A stretch of 64,000 nt of DNA, from positions 398,460-462,459 of the forward strand of contig JAWPGT010000019.1 in NCBI GenBank assembly GCA_034638255.1, read 5' to 3'. The stretch comes from Coprinus comatus. Its lineage: Eukaryota; Basidiomycota; Agaricomycetes; Agaricales; Agaricaceae. Each line of letters starts with the position of its first letter. Positions within the stretch are counted from its first letter, which is position 1. Below the pieces are notes generated by a model that saw only the letters and a program-made list of their open reading frames with translations, did no database searches and was not told the origin of the DNA. The translations under genes and the position numbers were made by a program. This document shows, piece after piece, positions 43,678 to 56,545 of this stretch.

Positions 43678-46538
43678 TGCCACGCGCGCCCAAGTGCTAC
43701 CCTCCCAAACAAACCAGCTCTCGACTTTATCCATTCCAGCGGCGGTCTCTCGACAATTATAGACAAGACCATTATCGCGGCCAAGAGGAAAAGTTACTGG
43801 TTGGCATCGACATAGGCACCACTTTCTCTGCAGCGTCGTCGTGCTTGCTCAGGCCGTATTTTGAGCCAAAGTTTGATACAGTGAGTCGAATCATGCATAA
43901 TTTGGTAGTAATCTCGCATCTAAGCGCATCTTCAAAAGGTTTCGGGTTGGCCCGGTCAGGTATGTGTCTTGTGGTACTACCGAATAGCTGGGAAAGTTCT
44001 AACACAACATTTTTCAGACCAACCAGGTCCTGAAGGTTCCAACGGTCTTATACTATGATGCATTTGGAAATGTACAATTATGGGGTGCTCAAACGAGCGA
44101 TGAAGTGAGTATGCTGACACCCGAAAAACGTTATGATAATTGGAACATATTTCTAGGATTCATTAGCATTAGCAGAAAGAAACCATTGGTATAGAGTGGA
44201 ATGGTTCGTAACCGCTTTTCGACGTTGATGGTGCATATATCCGCTCACTGAAGGGATAGGTTTAAGCTCGCATTACGGCCAGGACATATGAACCCCGAAC
44301 AGGCTGACACCTACAGACAAGAGATCCCGGCCCTTCCATTGTGCATCACTGTTGAACAGGCGTACTGTGATTTTCTTCATAAAATGTTTTCTCATATACG
44401 AAGCTCTTTTTGTCAAAAGCAATCCTCTGGTGAAGAGATATGGAATCGACTTTTTCCGACAATGGAATTCGTTATGACTATTCCGAATGGATGGGAGTTT
44501 AGGCAACTGCATACAATACGTACTGCGGCAATAAACGCGGGCTTGTTAGGGTACAATCAGAATGACGTCGATCTACAAGAAGCCAGCAATGAAAGAATTC
44601 ACTTTGTGTCGGAGTCCGAAGTACGTTTTTGACTTTCTTCATATTAAATCAGTGAAGCGTTAAGTATTTTTACAATTAGGCAGCGATGGTTTATGCAGCA
44701 CGCAGCGGTCGAATGGATACATGGCTGAAGGTATGTCTTTCAGAGAAAAACGCTCCTCGTCTTTGTTTGCTTTTATAAATCGGTATATTCAGGAGGGAAG
44801 CAATGTTATTCTGTGTGATGTAGGAGGTGGGCTTTCATTAACTAATCAAATGAATTGTTTTTTTATATTCTTATAGGAGGGACGATCGATATAGCGTATG
44901 TGTTGCCATTCAAGTTACCGAGTTAGAGACTTGCAATTAACATTGATGACAGAACATATGAAATCGAGATGGAATTTCCGATACAACTGAAGGAAAAGTA
45001 TGCCTCGCAGTGTGAGCGTAAACACCCAGTTTTACAAGCACTCATATATCTAATGTACCTCCAGGCATTGTTGCAGGCGCCGTGTTTATTGATAAAGCGG
45101 CCAAAGAACACATAGCTGGTATACATCCTCCTATTTCTTCTTAAGTCAACATGCCTATGACACTTGTCCTCATCATTGCCTCAGGAATGGTTCGAAATAC
45201 TTCATATGATACACCACAGAAGATAAACAGTCTGGTGGTACTGTTTGAACAAAATACAAAAAAGAGGGTAAAAGTCACCTTTATCAATACCCACGGACTA
45301 TGATGATAAATCGTAAATTTGTAATAGTTTGGCAATGTCAACCAAGAATATGGAATAGGAGAGCATGGTTCTGAAAGACTCTACATACCGAGGTATGCCT
45401 TCGATCCGCTTTTGAGTTCCTTTTCACAGGCTGATCGACACACTTTTCAACATAATACTAGTTCTACTATAGTGAGGTTCTTCGAACAAACTCTCAAGCC
45501 AATTCAAGACGCTATATATACTATATACCGTCTATCAGAACAAAAAGTGAAGGTGAGAAAGTCCTCCTTTTGTCTCAGGAAGTTGTTACTTAGAGTTCGT
45601 TGTCGTTGAAGAATGTTGTAATGGTTGGAGGCCTCATGGATTCTTCCTACGCCTTTTGTACATTGCAGGCATGGGGGGAGAAGAATGGCATAAAATTTAT
45701 CAAGCCAGATGGTATAATGGCCAACTCCGTATCTGAAGGAGCTCTTCAATGGTATCTATATCAACCTATTGTTTCAAGAATAGCCAAGTTTCACTATGGA
45801 ACCGACGTATCTCCATTGATAAAGGACTTTGAAGGTGTAAAAAAGGGAAGAATGTTGGACATTCGACCAGATGGCGAGGAAGTAATTATAGATGTATGGG
45901 ATAGTTTGATCAACAAGGTAGGGTTTCTACAACTCTAAAGGCATATACAAAATCTAACATATAACCAAGGATGCTGAACTGAAGCCCAAAGCAACTGTAA
46001 TTCGCGAGTACGAGAAGTATATGACGGATGACGGTATTACAAAGGATCCCGAGTTTGAAGAAAAGATTTATATCTGCCGAAGGCAAATCAAACCCATGTT
46101 CATAACCGATAGTAATGGTGAGTTCTATTTTCAGAATGTAAAACATGTGGCACTCATCATCCTTACAGGTTCATTAAGACCAGATGTTGAACATATATGC
46201 TCTGTGGTCGTCAATTTGAAGGATATATATCGCACTGCACCGTATGAGGATGTAATATGTGAAGGTGCGGAAGAGAAATTCAAAATCTTGAAGGTGATTG
46301 GTTTCATTGCCCGTTAGCTTCGTTAAATAGAGACTGAAGATTTGATTATTAATCTCTCAACAAGTTTGACATATGCATCAAAAATGAGAATGGCGATTTC
46401 AAAGCTCAAGCGCGTTGGCGTTCTGGAGGTCATAATCATTGGGTAAGTCCCTCTATCCTCATAAATATGTTGATGCTGATCACTCATTGTTTTGTACAGA
46501 AGTATAACAAAAGTGTTCTCAAAGTCCTTCCCATCTGA
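43678..46538 (+). CDS. Hsp70-like ATPase (HSPA12-type), many introns
   Basis: Actin/Hsp70-fold ATPase of the divergent HSPA12-like group common in mushrooms. ATG 43678; after a basic N-terminus comes LLVGIDIGTTFSAASSCL (phosphate-1 loop). Spliced exons follow: SGWPGQTNQVLKVPTVLYYD, VQLWGAQTSDEDSLALAERN, FKLALRPGHMN, FVMTIPNGWEFRQLHTIRTA, ERIHFVSESEAAMVYAA and NVILCDVGGGTIDIA (phosphate-2). Later exons carry GERLYIPR-like sequence and NVVMVGGLMDSSYAFCTLQA, the adenosine-binding motif. A C-terminal region of about 150 residues lacks an Hsp70 substrate-binding domain. About 16 introns of 40-75 bases and about 660 residues; stop TGA 46536-46538. All phases agree. Client or role unknown; the family is linked to stress or nonself responses only by inference. 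Confidence 0.82.
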
Positions 46539-46937
46539 ACAAGTTATTAATTGGTGGGGGACCTATCGCTAGAAGTTTGTGGACCCATTGTTTGAATAGT
46601 GATGTTACGATGTTCCCTGGAACCGACACAACTCTCTGTTGTATACAATGTATATATCTTCAGTTATCATGTTCATGTGCAAATTGGTGGTAGTGAATCA
46701 GAATGTACTCTGTAGGGCAGTAAGTGGCACTCGATGCTACCACTTGAATTAATGCAGTTCTAGATATCAAAGACAGTGAATTATTGAAAGTTGTTGAAGG
46801 CTACAAATCCGATAAATTTGAAAATAAATTCCAAATACAAACAATATCTATTCAAAACTGTAGCTGGTACATGAAGGTTTGGACTCAGGAGTCGGACTAG
46901 TAATACATTTGGACCTCTGGTGGGTAAAGTGGATCCC
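46539..46937. other. Intergenic
   Basis: Between the Hsp70-like gene and the O-methyltransferase fragment. Nothing recognised. Confidence 0.5.
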
Positions 46938-47162
46938 TCATACCTTTGGGACTCCAAATTCGACAATACCCGTTTCTCCAAGCCCCCACATTTTAACAAA
47001 TTCCATTCCTGCAGCCTCTCCCAATTTGATAAAGTCCTGTAACTTCCTCTCTTGCGCATTCGCGATAGTCATCATGGTTAGATCGATATTATACTGGCGA
47101 ATTTTTCCCATGCCATAATTAGGCAGAAGCGGTTCAGGAGCCTGGTTGATATTGAACACCAC
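46938..47162 (-). pseudogene. O-methyltransferase C-terminal fragment
   Basis: Last-exon remnant. The reverse strand reads FNINQAPEPLLPNYGMGKIR, QYNIDLTMM, ERKLQDFIKLGEAAGMEFVK and IVEFGVPKV, matching the ends of the genes at 31491 and 58567. The preceding HEYILQTANR part and all upstream exons are missing, so the enzyme cannot be made. The fragment's own frame is open to its stop, which suggests recent loss or a partial duplication. Confidence 0.85.
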
Positions 47163-48564
47163 AGGTTCTTAGTGATGTATCATGGACATCACGACACAGA
47201 TGATCAGGTTTGGATATATCTTCAAGTTACTTCCCAGGTGATTAGCCTGTTCTGATAGTAGGACTTGAGCACTAAGTGCAATGCTGTTTCATTCCGTGCT
47301 AATTTTGGATTCCGGTTAAGATGTACGCATATAAATAGAACCGAGAAGTAAATTGTTTACGGAAACAGTACACTCAATGGTCAATGGTGTGCGAACAGAG
47401 CAACTACAAATAGCTTTGCAAGTGAAATCACCAGCCGAAAGAAGGTCACCTACATGATTCGTCTGAAAGATAGTCCATTCAGAACGGACAGAGTCACATA
47501 ATCAAACGTGAGTCTTTTACAAAGCTCTCTTCTTATAAAGATCTGCCTAAGCCTTCAGATCGGAAACGGTTGGACAAGACCGCAACATGTGTACATGGTG
47601 AGTACTTACCACATCAACTATGCAGTTACATATCCGAGGTTCATATTTTGATAGATACTGCCAGCACCTTTTTGTAAAGCAAGATATATTTGCCACACCA
47701 CTGCGCAGTGGACCACTACTATATCATGTGCCTTGAGCTTCTTGACGTCTCCACTACAAGAAAAAAAAACCTTGTGAATCACATTATATTCACTGGGCAT
47801 CAAGAATACAGGGATTAATAACCATTGGCTTGGGTTTGAAAAGAGCGTCTTCAACTATAATGCCAAGCCATGCCAAGTATAAAATTTTGGAGGTCGCGAT
47901 GTGTTCCAATCGCAAGCCTTTGTTTTTATAAGCTCGCTTTTGAGATAGCAGCTCCCTCATGATGTGCTGTACCATATTAATATGCATGTTACACCCGGAG
48001 GCCGGACTTGTCACTTACATGAAAAACATGACCTTCCAGTTATAAAAAAAAACCACTTCAACTGGGCTCGAATACAAGACGATCGCAGTGCCAGTGGGCG
48101 CCGTAAGGGAGTACGTCATGCACTCCCTTCACTAGGTTTTTGAGCACGAATATTGATGGGAATGAACATCGTTGTTAGGATTCCTAAAGACTACCTACTC
48201 GCTAGTGCACTTAAATACTTGTACTCTAGTTACAATGTACATAATAGATGAGTTCTAAGAGCTGCCAGTTGTAAGGAACACCTTCCTTACAGGTGCTTTA
48301 TCTTCATAGAGGTGAAGTTAGTTGCACATGTACGAGACATGATGTATATGTATCTGAGGTAATTAGACATTTGTAAACTGTTAATATAATGTCAAAGATG
48401 TAGACATACATATACTAGTACATAATAGAAGAAATAATAGCAAGCACAAACGGTACACAAAAATTGAACTGATTTTGTTCCAAGCGTTCATAGAAGCTCC
48501 CTGTCATTTAACATAGGTCACAAGCACCACCGGTATTAACGACAATTTCCTCATTCCGAGTTCG
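47163..48564. other. Long intergenic stretch
   Basis: 1.4 kb with only short open frames; none matched the missing exons of the O-methyltransferase fragment. It probably includes decayed sequence. Confidence 0.5.
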
Positions 48565-51357
48565 TTACATTTTTTCAGGCTGCAGTTCCTCTACGACCGG
48601 TCCTTCCTTTTCTCCTGATGATTCCAGCACCAACGAATCATCAGTCTTGTTATGCGGTAATCGTGAGTCATTTTTTGAATTACTTGATACGTGTTGTTTA
48701 GATCGCGTGAGCCGGTGAGATTGAAGATGATTATCATCTAGTGAACTGACACTGGTCTTGGTAACCTCGTTTTTGACCTGTACAGTATTCAGGTCATACT
48801 CAGCTGAGCCCCGCGCTTTACTTCGAGGTCTCAGAGAGATCTGACTGGTTGATTGTAATATCTCCGTATCTAGTATGTGTCAAATCTAGTGAATTTGAAT
48901 TTATCCAATTGTGACGTACCGGGCTCAGTTCCAATTCCTCCACATTCATCACCACCTGTCACCTGAGTTACATCTCCTCCTTCACAAACAATCTCTAAAG
49001 CCTCACGTCTATCCCATATTTCCTTCAACTTCTTATTGAAATTATCTATCAACGTACATTCTGGAGTTGTATCGTATTCCGGAAAATTGGGATTTGGTGT
49101 AGGAAATGGAAGAGTGAATTGATTCGGATGCAAGACAGAATTAATTGATGCTTCTGGGAGTCGGACATAATCCTCAGCAGCGGAGAGTATTGCACGGAAT
49201 GTTTTTTCCAAGGAACCAGCCGGACAGTCATATGATATGCAGAAGCGGGTGACACATTTCGTGTAAAGAAATATATTGTCCAATAGTGGTTCTTTAACAA
49301 TAAGTCGTTGTGAAGCAAGTTGTTCTATAATTTCCAGAACTGGTCTTGAGTTAACACCTGAAAAATTTAACCATAAGAAAGAGGAGATACTGAAACAGAA
49401 AGGACAAACCATGAGTTATAAAACATTCATCACAATGAATAAGCAGACTACTAATCGCTTCGACCTTGAGATGATCAAGAGATGCATAATCAAAGGTTGA
49501 AAAGACCGCGTTAAATATGTATATCAAGGATTGACACTGATGTCTGAGGGTCCGTTTTTCCAACATTTTGTCACAGATTTGTTTTACGTGATATGAAGAT
49601 CGGCCCTTCTTACACAATTCAATGAGAACAGGAGTTACGCCAAGCAAATACATGTCATCCTGAGAGATAATGTGACAGGCAGCAGCGGCTGCACTTTTTT
49701 CTGTGATTTGTGTGCTTTCTGGATGCGCTAGCCTTAGGGCATTGCTGATGGCCTTTGAGAGATCTAGATAGAGGAATGAGTAAACCAACTTGAGCATACA
49801 CACGAATGGAGTCATACTACAATAATCATCCCATGTCTGTAAATGTAACATGTTATAAATATCACTGGAAGGTTCACCCACAGCCCCAAGCCGGTCTAGC
49901 TCCCCCCATATCGTCATGAACGCTTTAAAGCGCGTGGAGCTAATTGAAACAGATCCCTCAGTGATAAATTCCTCCTCAAATCTACCCAGTGTTGGGAGTC
50001 CAAAGGATACCCAAGTATTAGGTGGAAGTGATCGTGGTGCAACTGCCCATTCATAATTGCTTCGCAAATTTGCAAAGTAGTCCCGACTGGTATCAACAAT
50101 TATAGACAGTAAACACTTATGCACCGCAAGAACAGCATCCCTATTTTGATGGAACTCTGTGGCAGCCCAATATAATGCAGGGTGGATCGATTTTATGGTC
50201 TTGTGCTTCTCTGTCCACCATGTATCATAACCAGTCCAACTATCAACATTCCCAAAAGGTACCAGATGTCGAGGAACTATTTTCTTCGACGATACGGATG
50301 CAATCGATTGTGAGAGGTATTGAAACAATGAATGGACTAGCCATGCCTGAGGAGATCGGTAAGGGCAAAGTACTGGGTGCAGGGGCTCGTCGGGTGGATC
50401 ATCAACACTGAATTCGTGCTTGGGGTAAGTTGCAAGCCAGATGATTTGTAACGAGGGTAGACAGGAAGTCACAAGAATGAAGATAACCGCGATGGCGACA
50501 AGAACAGTGACAGGCTTGGCAGCAAGAGTCCCCGATCCCCACTGCGATGTGAGAAATCCAGCAAAGAAGAGGAATAGTGCGATTAGAAGGAGTATCGGCA
50601 GCATATTGAGAAGAGTTAGAACTCCCCATTTCCGCAGGCTCTTGTGTCGTTGGTACTGAAGATATATATCGGAATTGTGTGAAATGCCAGTGATATTTCT
50701 GCCAAACTCTCGAAGCCATTGGAGACACGTAATCCCTCCAAGGACAGAAATGAGGCTGAGCGCCAGACTAACGGAGTAAAGAAGGTAGATCTGCTGGGCA
50801 TGTGGAGTAATGGTCTCGGAGTCTGCAGTGAGGTTAATTGGTACGTTGATTTGAGGATTTGAGATGTTGTTGACTTGTAGGAGAAGAGCTTGCAGTAATA
50901 GTACAGTTTGCTTCGCAGGGTCGACTTCGATAGCCTTTGCTGCTTCAACAGTAAATGAGGTCAAGATGGCGGAAAAGAGGGAAGCCTTGTACGGAGGAGG
51001 GCGGGTCATCATGCTGTATTTATCGATAATGAGATAGGCCTAACTCACAAAAATAAGCAAATTGCTTAACTCATTGCTCCAGACTGTGTATACGTCATTT
51101 GTCATCTTCTCCGCCCTCCGATTTACAGCTTCCCAGGGCTACTCAAATAAGTGAGCTAGTATCATTTCAATATGGAAAATATGAAGAAAGCATGTTTACC
51201 TCCTCCATATTCTTGTCTGCTAACGGAAATATTAGGCTCAAGTATCAACCAGGTATCAACCACGGGCGCTCGTATTATAATGACATGGTACTAAACTAAA
51301 TGTGAGATATTCATTACATATTCGTGTATAATGAGCCAAACGCACCTCACTATTCAT
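48565..51357 (-). CDS. DUF6535 multi-pass membrane protein, copy E
   Basis: Complete member of about 780 residues, close to B and D. ATG 51357 (tentative short first exons), then PWEAVNRRAEKMTNDVYTVW, SNELSNLLIF, ASLFSAILTSFTVEAAKAIE, LLYSVSLALSLISVLGG, LQWLREFGRNITGI, LLIALFLFFAGFLTSQWGS and AVIFILVTSCLPSLQII. The soluble part has GYDTWWTEKHKT and AAAAACHIISQDD. An intron with donor GTATGA and a phase-1 intron near 49400 lead to GVNSRPVLEIIEQLASQRLI and LLDNIFLYTKCV. The tail, from TEILQSTSQISL to GPVVEELQPEKM, matches the end of copy B rather than D. Compared with B and D it lacks the QGD before PWE. The frame is open throughout. Confidence 0.83.
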
Positions 51358-52036
51358 ATTTGTTCGCGTCAGAGTATCCATGAGACAGTCAATTCATCTG
51401 TTGGGGTTTGGTTGGGGTTGAGGGTTGAGTTGAAGCCAAATGTGCCGCAGTCGCACCGCAAGAATCTAAATATAGATCAGTGACATGTCATATATCACTT
51501 CACGTACTGATCCCAATTCTATCTGCCCCTCTGATGACCATCGACGTACATAAGCCAGACATAAGCACAACTCTGGCACAACTTAGAAAACTTTTCTCCT
51601 GCAGGAGTTAACGAGGTTACATTTGGGATACATAGTACTAAAGCTTGAGGGCCTTTCAAAATCATGCCTATCCATGATATCACAAGAACTGCTTAGGCGA
51701 GAGGTGAACGTTTAAGCAACGCTTTTTGGACAAAATAGAGAACGTTTTAATGTTATGTGCAGCCGCCAGCGTGCCACAGGCTTCCAAGTCGAAAGGTGTG
51801 ATTACGCTGTAATATGTATAATGATACTTACCACACAAGTTTTCGGACAATATATATATTGAAATCGTAGTTGCAACGGCTTCATAACCGTCGTAATTGT
51901 GGTGTCGAAGTTAAATAAATCCCAATCCCAATAAAAAAAATCAACATCTCTATATTATTGGTTAATATAGTTAGAAAAAGCATTGTAAAAATTATAAAGA
52001 GCTGCTAGCAGGTATAAGGTAGGTAATCTAGCGCTA
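51358..52036. other. Intergenic
   Basis: Upstream of copy E and downstream of the peroxiredoxin. Nothing recognised. Confidence 0.5.
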
Positions 52037-52999
52037 TTAATCAGTGCGAGGGCGTTTAGCGGCCTTTCCATTGGTGGTACCGTTGGTTTCTCCATTGGAA
52101 TTGGCAGCGTAAAAGTATTCGAGCTTTTCCTCAGGGTTGGGCTTAATAGTCTTGGAGCCTTCAGTCCAGTTAGCAGGGCAAACTTCGCCATACTTGTCCT
52201 AGAGGAAAATCAAAATGATTATAAACACCGCCAAAACAGGAATCTTACGGTAAATTGGAAGGCCTGGAGGAGACGTATGGTTTCGTCAACACTACGGCCA
52301 ACAGGAAGATCATTCACAGTGATTTGCCTATTAACAGAGTGACATCAGATGTAGTGCTTCTAATTATATATCCGAACGGCTCACCTCAAAGTACCCTTAG
52401 GGTCAATGATGAACAAACCACGCAAAGCAATACCTTCCTCTTCAAGAAGGACACCGTACTCGCGAGAGATTTGCATGTTCCTATCAGCAAGAAGAGGTAA
52501 TTTGAGGTTTGGCCCAAGACCACCCTCTGCGCGAGGTTGTGTTGCCCAAGCAAAGTGGGAGAACTTGGAATCCGTGGAAACACCTGTTGTATATCAGGGC
52601 CAGTACTAGATGAGCGTGATGAAACAACTTGCCGAGGACAACGCTGTTCAATTCCTTGAAGCGACCAAGTGCATCATTGAAGGCCAAAATCTCACTTTTT
52701 AAACTTTTCAACGCGTCGTTCTCAAAGCTACAACAGAAATACTTACGTGGGGCACACGAAGGTAAAATCCCTGAGAAAATGTCAGTATTTCATGCCGCAA
52801 GAAATAGAGTATTAGTTACATAGGGTAGAAGAACAAGACAACCCTAAGAGAATAATTGTGTTTAGATCCTATAGGCTATGCGTTCTAAGTATACATACCA
52901 TTGACCGAGGTACTGAGAGAGAGAAATTTCTTGGAAGGTGCCTCCGACAATAGCATCGGCCTTGAAGGTAGGAGCAGGGCGTTGAATGAGAGCAACCAT
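52037..52999 (-). CDS. TSA1: Typical 2-Cys peroxiredoxin (Tsa1/Prx1 class)
   Basis: Cytosolic thioredoxin-dependent peroxidase. ATG 52999 gives [34 protein letters not shown], then short exons [19 protein letters not shown], with the peroxidatic cysteine in FVCPTE, and [18 protein letters not shown]. Next are [73 protein letters not shown] and [20 protein letters not shown], with the resolving cysteine in VCPANW. It ends in a variable KRPRTD. GGLG is present, and an extended C-terminus follows the resolving region, but the sensitivity-type YF motif is only partly matched (LEYFYAA). The intron after VVL uses a GC donor (52584-52632). About 220 residues. Confidence 0.95.
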
Positions 53000-54174
53000 G
53001 TCTGTAAGTCAAGAGTGTTGAAAAATCATAAGGCATGTCCCATTAATTTTAATAGCGTGTTATTTGTATATGTTTGTTTCTCTAATGATCCTATGAGCCA
53101 GTTCCGACGACTGCGCTCCGAGCCACATCTTCATCAAAGAACTTGCATTCCAATGCACTAGGGAAAACCTACGTATTCCCTTTCTTTTCTGAGTATCTAA
53201 GCTACGTGTATATTCAAAAAAGTTTGACAGCCAACTACACCCACAGGTGTCAATCAGCCCTATAGCCTTCCATAGCCAATAGCAGCTGATAACATTGTCA
53301 TATGAAACGATCTGGGTAAGAAGGAAGTTTCTACCAAGAGAATATCAAATCATCTATCGAATCAAAATTAAAAACTGGCTATTAGCAGATTAGGTCTGCA
53401 CGATCCGATGACGTACCATGTACACGTCCAAACCTCGGCAATACTGTCAACAGTCAGATAAACACAAGAACCAGCACTGTCCAGCACCAAGTAAACGAAA
53501 GACCCATATTGAATTAAAATGCAGCCGATTATTCCCCCTCTATACTGCAGTAAAATCTTGTGCCCCGGGATTGACAACATCTCTACAACTTGCTAGTATG
53601 TTTGTCCGCCAACTTGTGACATCAGGGTCTAGACTGAACCAAATGCGTCATACATCAACAGAGTCCTGATCACCAACGATGCCGCCAACCATGTTGCAGC
53701 CTTTGCCGACTAACCATGTAACTCCGGATCATCACGTTCCACAATACTGTCCATCAAAGAGACAAGTAACTCCAACGTTGGGGAGTGACGCCATTACCAC
53801 AGCTATTATTATATCACCATTCCACTTATAAGACAGCTCGCACATCATCCACTTGGGCATCTCATTCCACAGTTTTCACAGTTTACCTGTGTCTTCCAAT
53901 CCAAACGAACGCAGATCAATTAACCAATACTATTCAATACCTCATAACGACTCAGCAACAGCAGAACACGTGTGGAAAACTAAACACAGCCTTATCTTTT
54001 CTCACGTCTATTCATCCTTCTCGTCCACCCTCTCCGAGGTATGCGTAAAGGACACTCCTTCATCAACAACTCTCGAGATTACAACTTCATATTAACACAC
54101 AGCTACTGATACGGCCGGGTAAGTCAGCGAAAATATCGTTTATATAGTACTTAACTGATTTATTGTAACTAGGG
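53000..54174. other. Divergent promoter region
   Basis: 1.2 kb between the peroxiredoxin and kinase starts. Only motif-free short open frames. Confidence 0.5.
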
Positions 54175-56545
54175 ATGTCCAATCTTCCGAGTTACTTCCC
54201 CCAACTTTTATGGAAGTTCTGGCTATCTAATGGGTAATATCTATCTCTGCTGATCGCTTTCTGCATTCTCTCATGGATGCGCCCAGGGTGACGCAGAATG
54301 TAAAGACTATTCCCAGTCCCAGAATTCATCGATATGATGTATACGACAATGATTTGATCGAACAACACCAAGCCCCACATTCCACTTCGATTTTCCAAAA
54401 TCTCTTAATTGGAGAAATGGACTCGGAAACATACAAGGTTTACGCTGAAGCAGACCAAGAATTCATTCTACTTGAAGAAGCCAGTGAAACGATTTTCACT
54501 AATCTCTTGCATGCTACCGTCTGGTCCAAGGCCGAAACTTCTCCGCGGAAACTATCATTATCTAGGGTGGAGGTCGAGACTATTCGCAAATACTTAACCT
54601 TTATCCGGTTCCGAAACAGCGCTGGATACCGCAAGACAGTGGAATCTTTACGCGAGGCAGTTGAAGAAAGACCGGACGATGGCAGTGTATATCCCGCTTA
54701 TAGGCCAATCATCGCCCGGCTACGCCAACGTTTCATATTCCGACAATTCGCCAATTTTCTCAAACATACATCTGCAGATGGTGATGCTTCGTTCCTTCGT
54801 CCAGAGAATAGTGCATACAATGCAGGAACCGCCTTGAATGCTTTCAGGGAGATAATGGATCTTTACTGTTGGCGCTTATGTGACGCAGAGGTCTGTCTTG
54901 GGATAGCTTCTGATGACCAAGAGTTTATGCTCCCCGATTGTGTTTTCGCCACGCTTGATGAGGGGTTCGAGGAGGATCCGTGAGTCCTGTCTTGTTTATG
55001 CAAGTCCGTAACTCACATTTACTTCCTAGCTCATGCTGCGATCTCTTCTTCCCTATTTTTCCAACATTATCTGTGTATATACTGGGCACTGCTGGTGAAA
55101 GTTATCCTTCTAACTTGACTTACGCGTTACCAGCGAAGGATATCATCTTTATTGACGTTGGAACTGAATCTGCTTCCGATGTCCATTTGCGGAATGCTAT
55201 GATTCTACAAACATACCCTCATTATCTTTATTTCTCTTCTCTACGTACCGTCGCACTTTCAATATCATCATACGATGAATTTAGGTGGATTCAAGAACAC
55301 CAGGACTATAGCCGTTTGAAACAACGGTGCAGGCAGAAATTCTTGCAAGAGACCGTGACCAAAACTCTTGTCATTCGTCCTTCAGTTGTTTTAACGGATC
55401 TAACTGACCAAGTCGAAATGGTTGGGGACTCTGCCATCGGATACGGTACTTTCTCAGATGTTTGGAAGGCTAGCTGGAACGATCCTGTAGAAAGAAGAAT
55501 TCGCTTCGTCAGTACTTCCCTTTGTCATCAATTATACCTTGATTAAAGTTTTTTTTAGGTTGCAGTCAAAGTCTTGCGACAAATTATGGTCCACAATGTT
55601 CGAGAGACATTGGTCAAAGTACGTCATATTTGTCGTTATGGATTTTATTATTTTATTAACTTTTCTCAGCGTTTACAATCTGAGATTATTGCTTGGCACC
55701 AGTTGTGTCACCGCAACATTAGTCAGTTATTTGGAATAGTCCAATCAGGCCAAAGTCTTGGTATGGTATCTCCATGGTACGACAATGGCACCATCCGCGA
55801 ATACGTCACGCGTAATCCCCGAGCCAATAGGTTGAGACTGGTGAGTATACTTGATAATCTAAGAATAAGTGATCGGAGCTGATCTAGACCTTAGCTCATT
55901 CAAGTCGCCTCTGGCATCACGTATTTGCATGCCTTCAAACCTGTCATCATTCACGGAGATCTAAAGGGTGTAAGTAATTATACCAATGCAGTATGTCCAC
56001 CAAATTGATCATGTCGAAACATAGAGCAATATTTTGATCGATGATCATGGGTTTGCCATTATCAGCGATTTTGGACTCTCTAAGGTCATGGAAGAGACCA
56101 TACCTAGAACTGATAGTGCTGGAACTTCTTTCTTTGCCGGCTCCACCAGGTGGATGGCCCCAGAGTTAATTCTTTCTCTTGTAGAGGATGAAGATGGGCC
56201 TCCACCCATTACAACTCAAAGTGATGTATATGCCTTTGGTGCTGTTTGTCTCGAAGTGAGTTCCCAGTCTTCATTACATACTTTCCATCAGCCTGCTGAC
56301 TGTTTAACATCAAGGTTGCAACTGATCAACTTCCTTATGCTCATCGTACAAATGACCACTCTGTTACCGTAGATATCCTACGCGGTATCAAACCTAACCG
56401 TGGGGTTCATTGCCAAACCCACTGTATGGAGATTGAGTGTATTGATTCATTGTGGGCTATACTTGACCGTTGCTGGGACCAAGAACCTCTTCTGCGTCCA
56501 TCCATGCCGGAAATGGTTATCGCCCTTGAATGTATGGCCATATGA
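54175..56545 (+). CDS. DUF4238-like N-terminus fused to a TKL protein kinase
   Basis: ATG 54175 gives SNLPSYFPQLLWKFWLSNG, which splices (54234-54286) to VTQNVKTIPSPRIHRYDVYD, then FQNLLIGEMDSETYKVYA, LEEASETIFTNLLHATVW, YLTFIRFRNSAGYRKTVESL and, after an intron, DLFFPIFPTLSVYIL. Order and spacing resemble DUF4238 (inference). The kinase domain starts at about residue 400: VGDSAIGYGTFSDVWKASW (glycine loop), VAVKVLRQI (VAVK lysine), HRNISQLFGIV, GITYLHAFKPVIIHGDLKG and SNILIDDHG (catalytic loop, HGD replacing HRD), IISDFGLSKV (DFG), GSTRWMAPELIL (APE) and SDVYAFGAVCLE. It ends RCWDQEPLLRPSMPEMV, TGA 56543-56545. About 640 residues. The kinase looks active. A later ATG at 54273 would drop the start of the N-terminal domain. 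Confidence 0.82.

Noticed and set aside
54273..54409. ATG at 54273 as kinase start
   Set aside because: It lies in the first intron of the better model from 54175, which supplies the expected beginning of the N-terminal domain.
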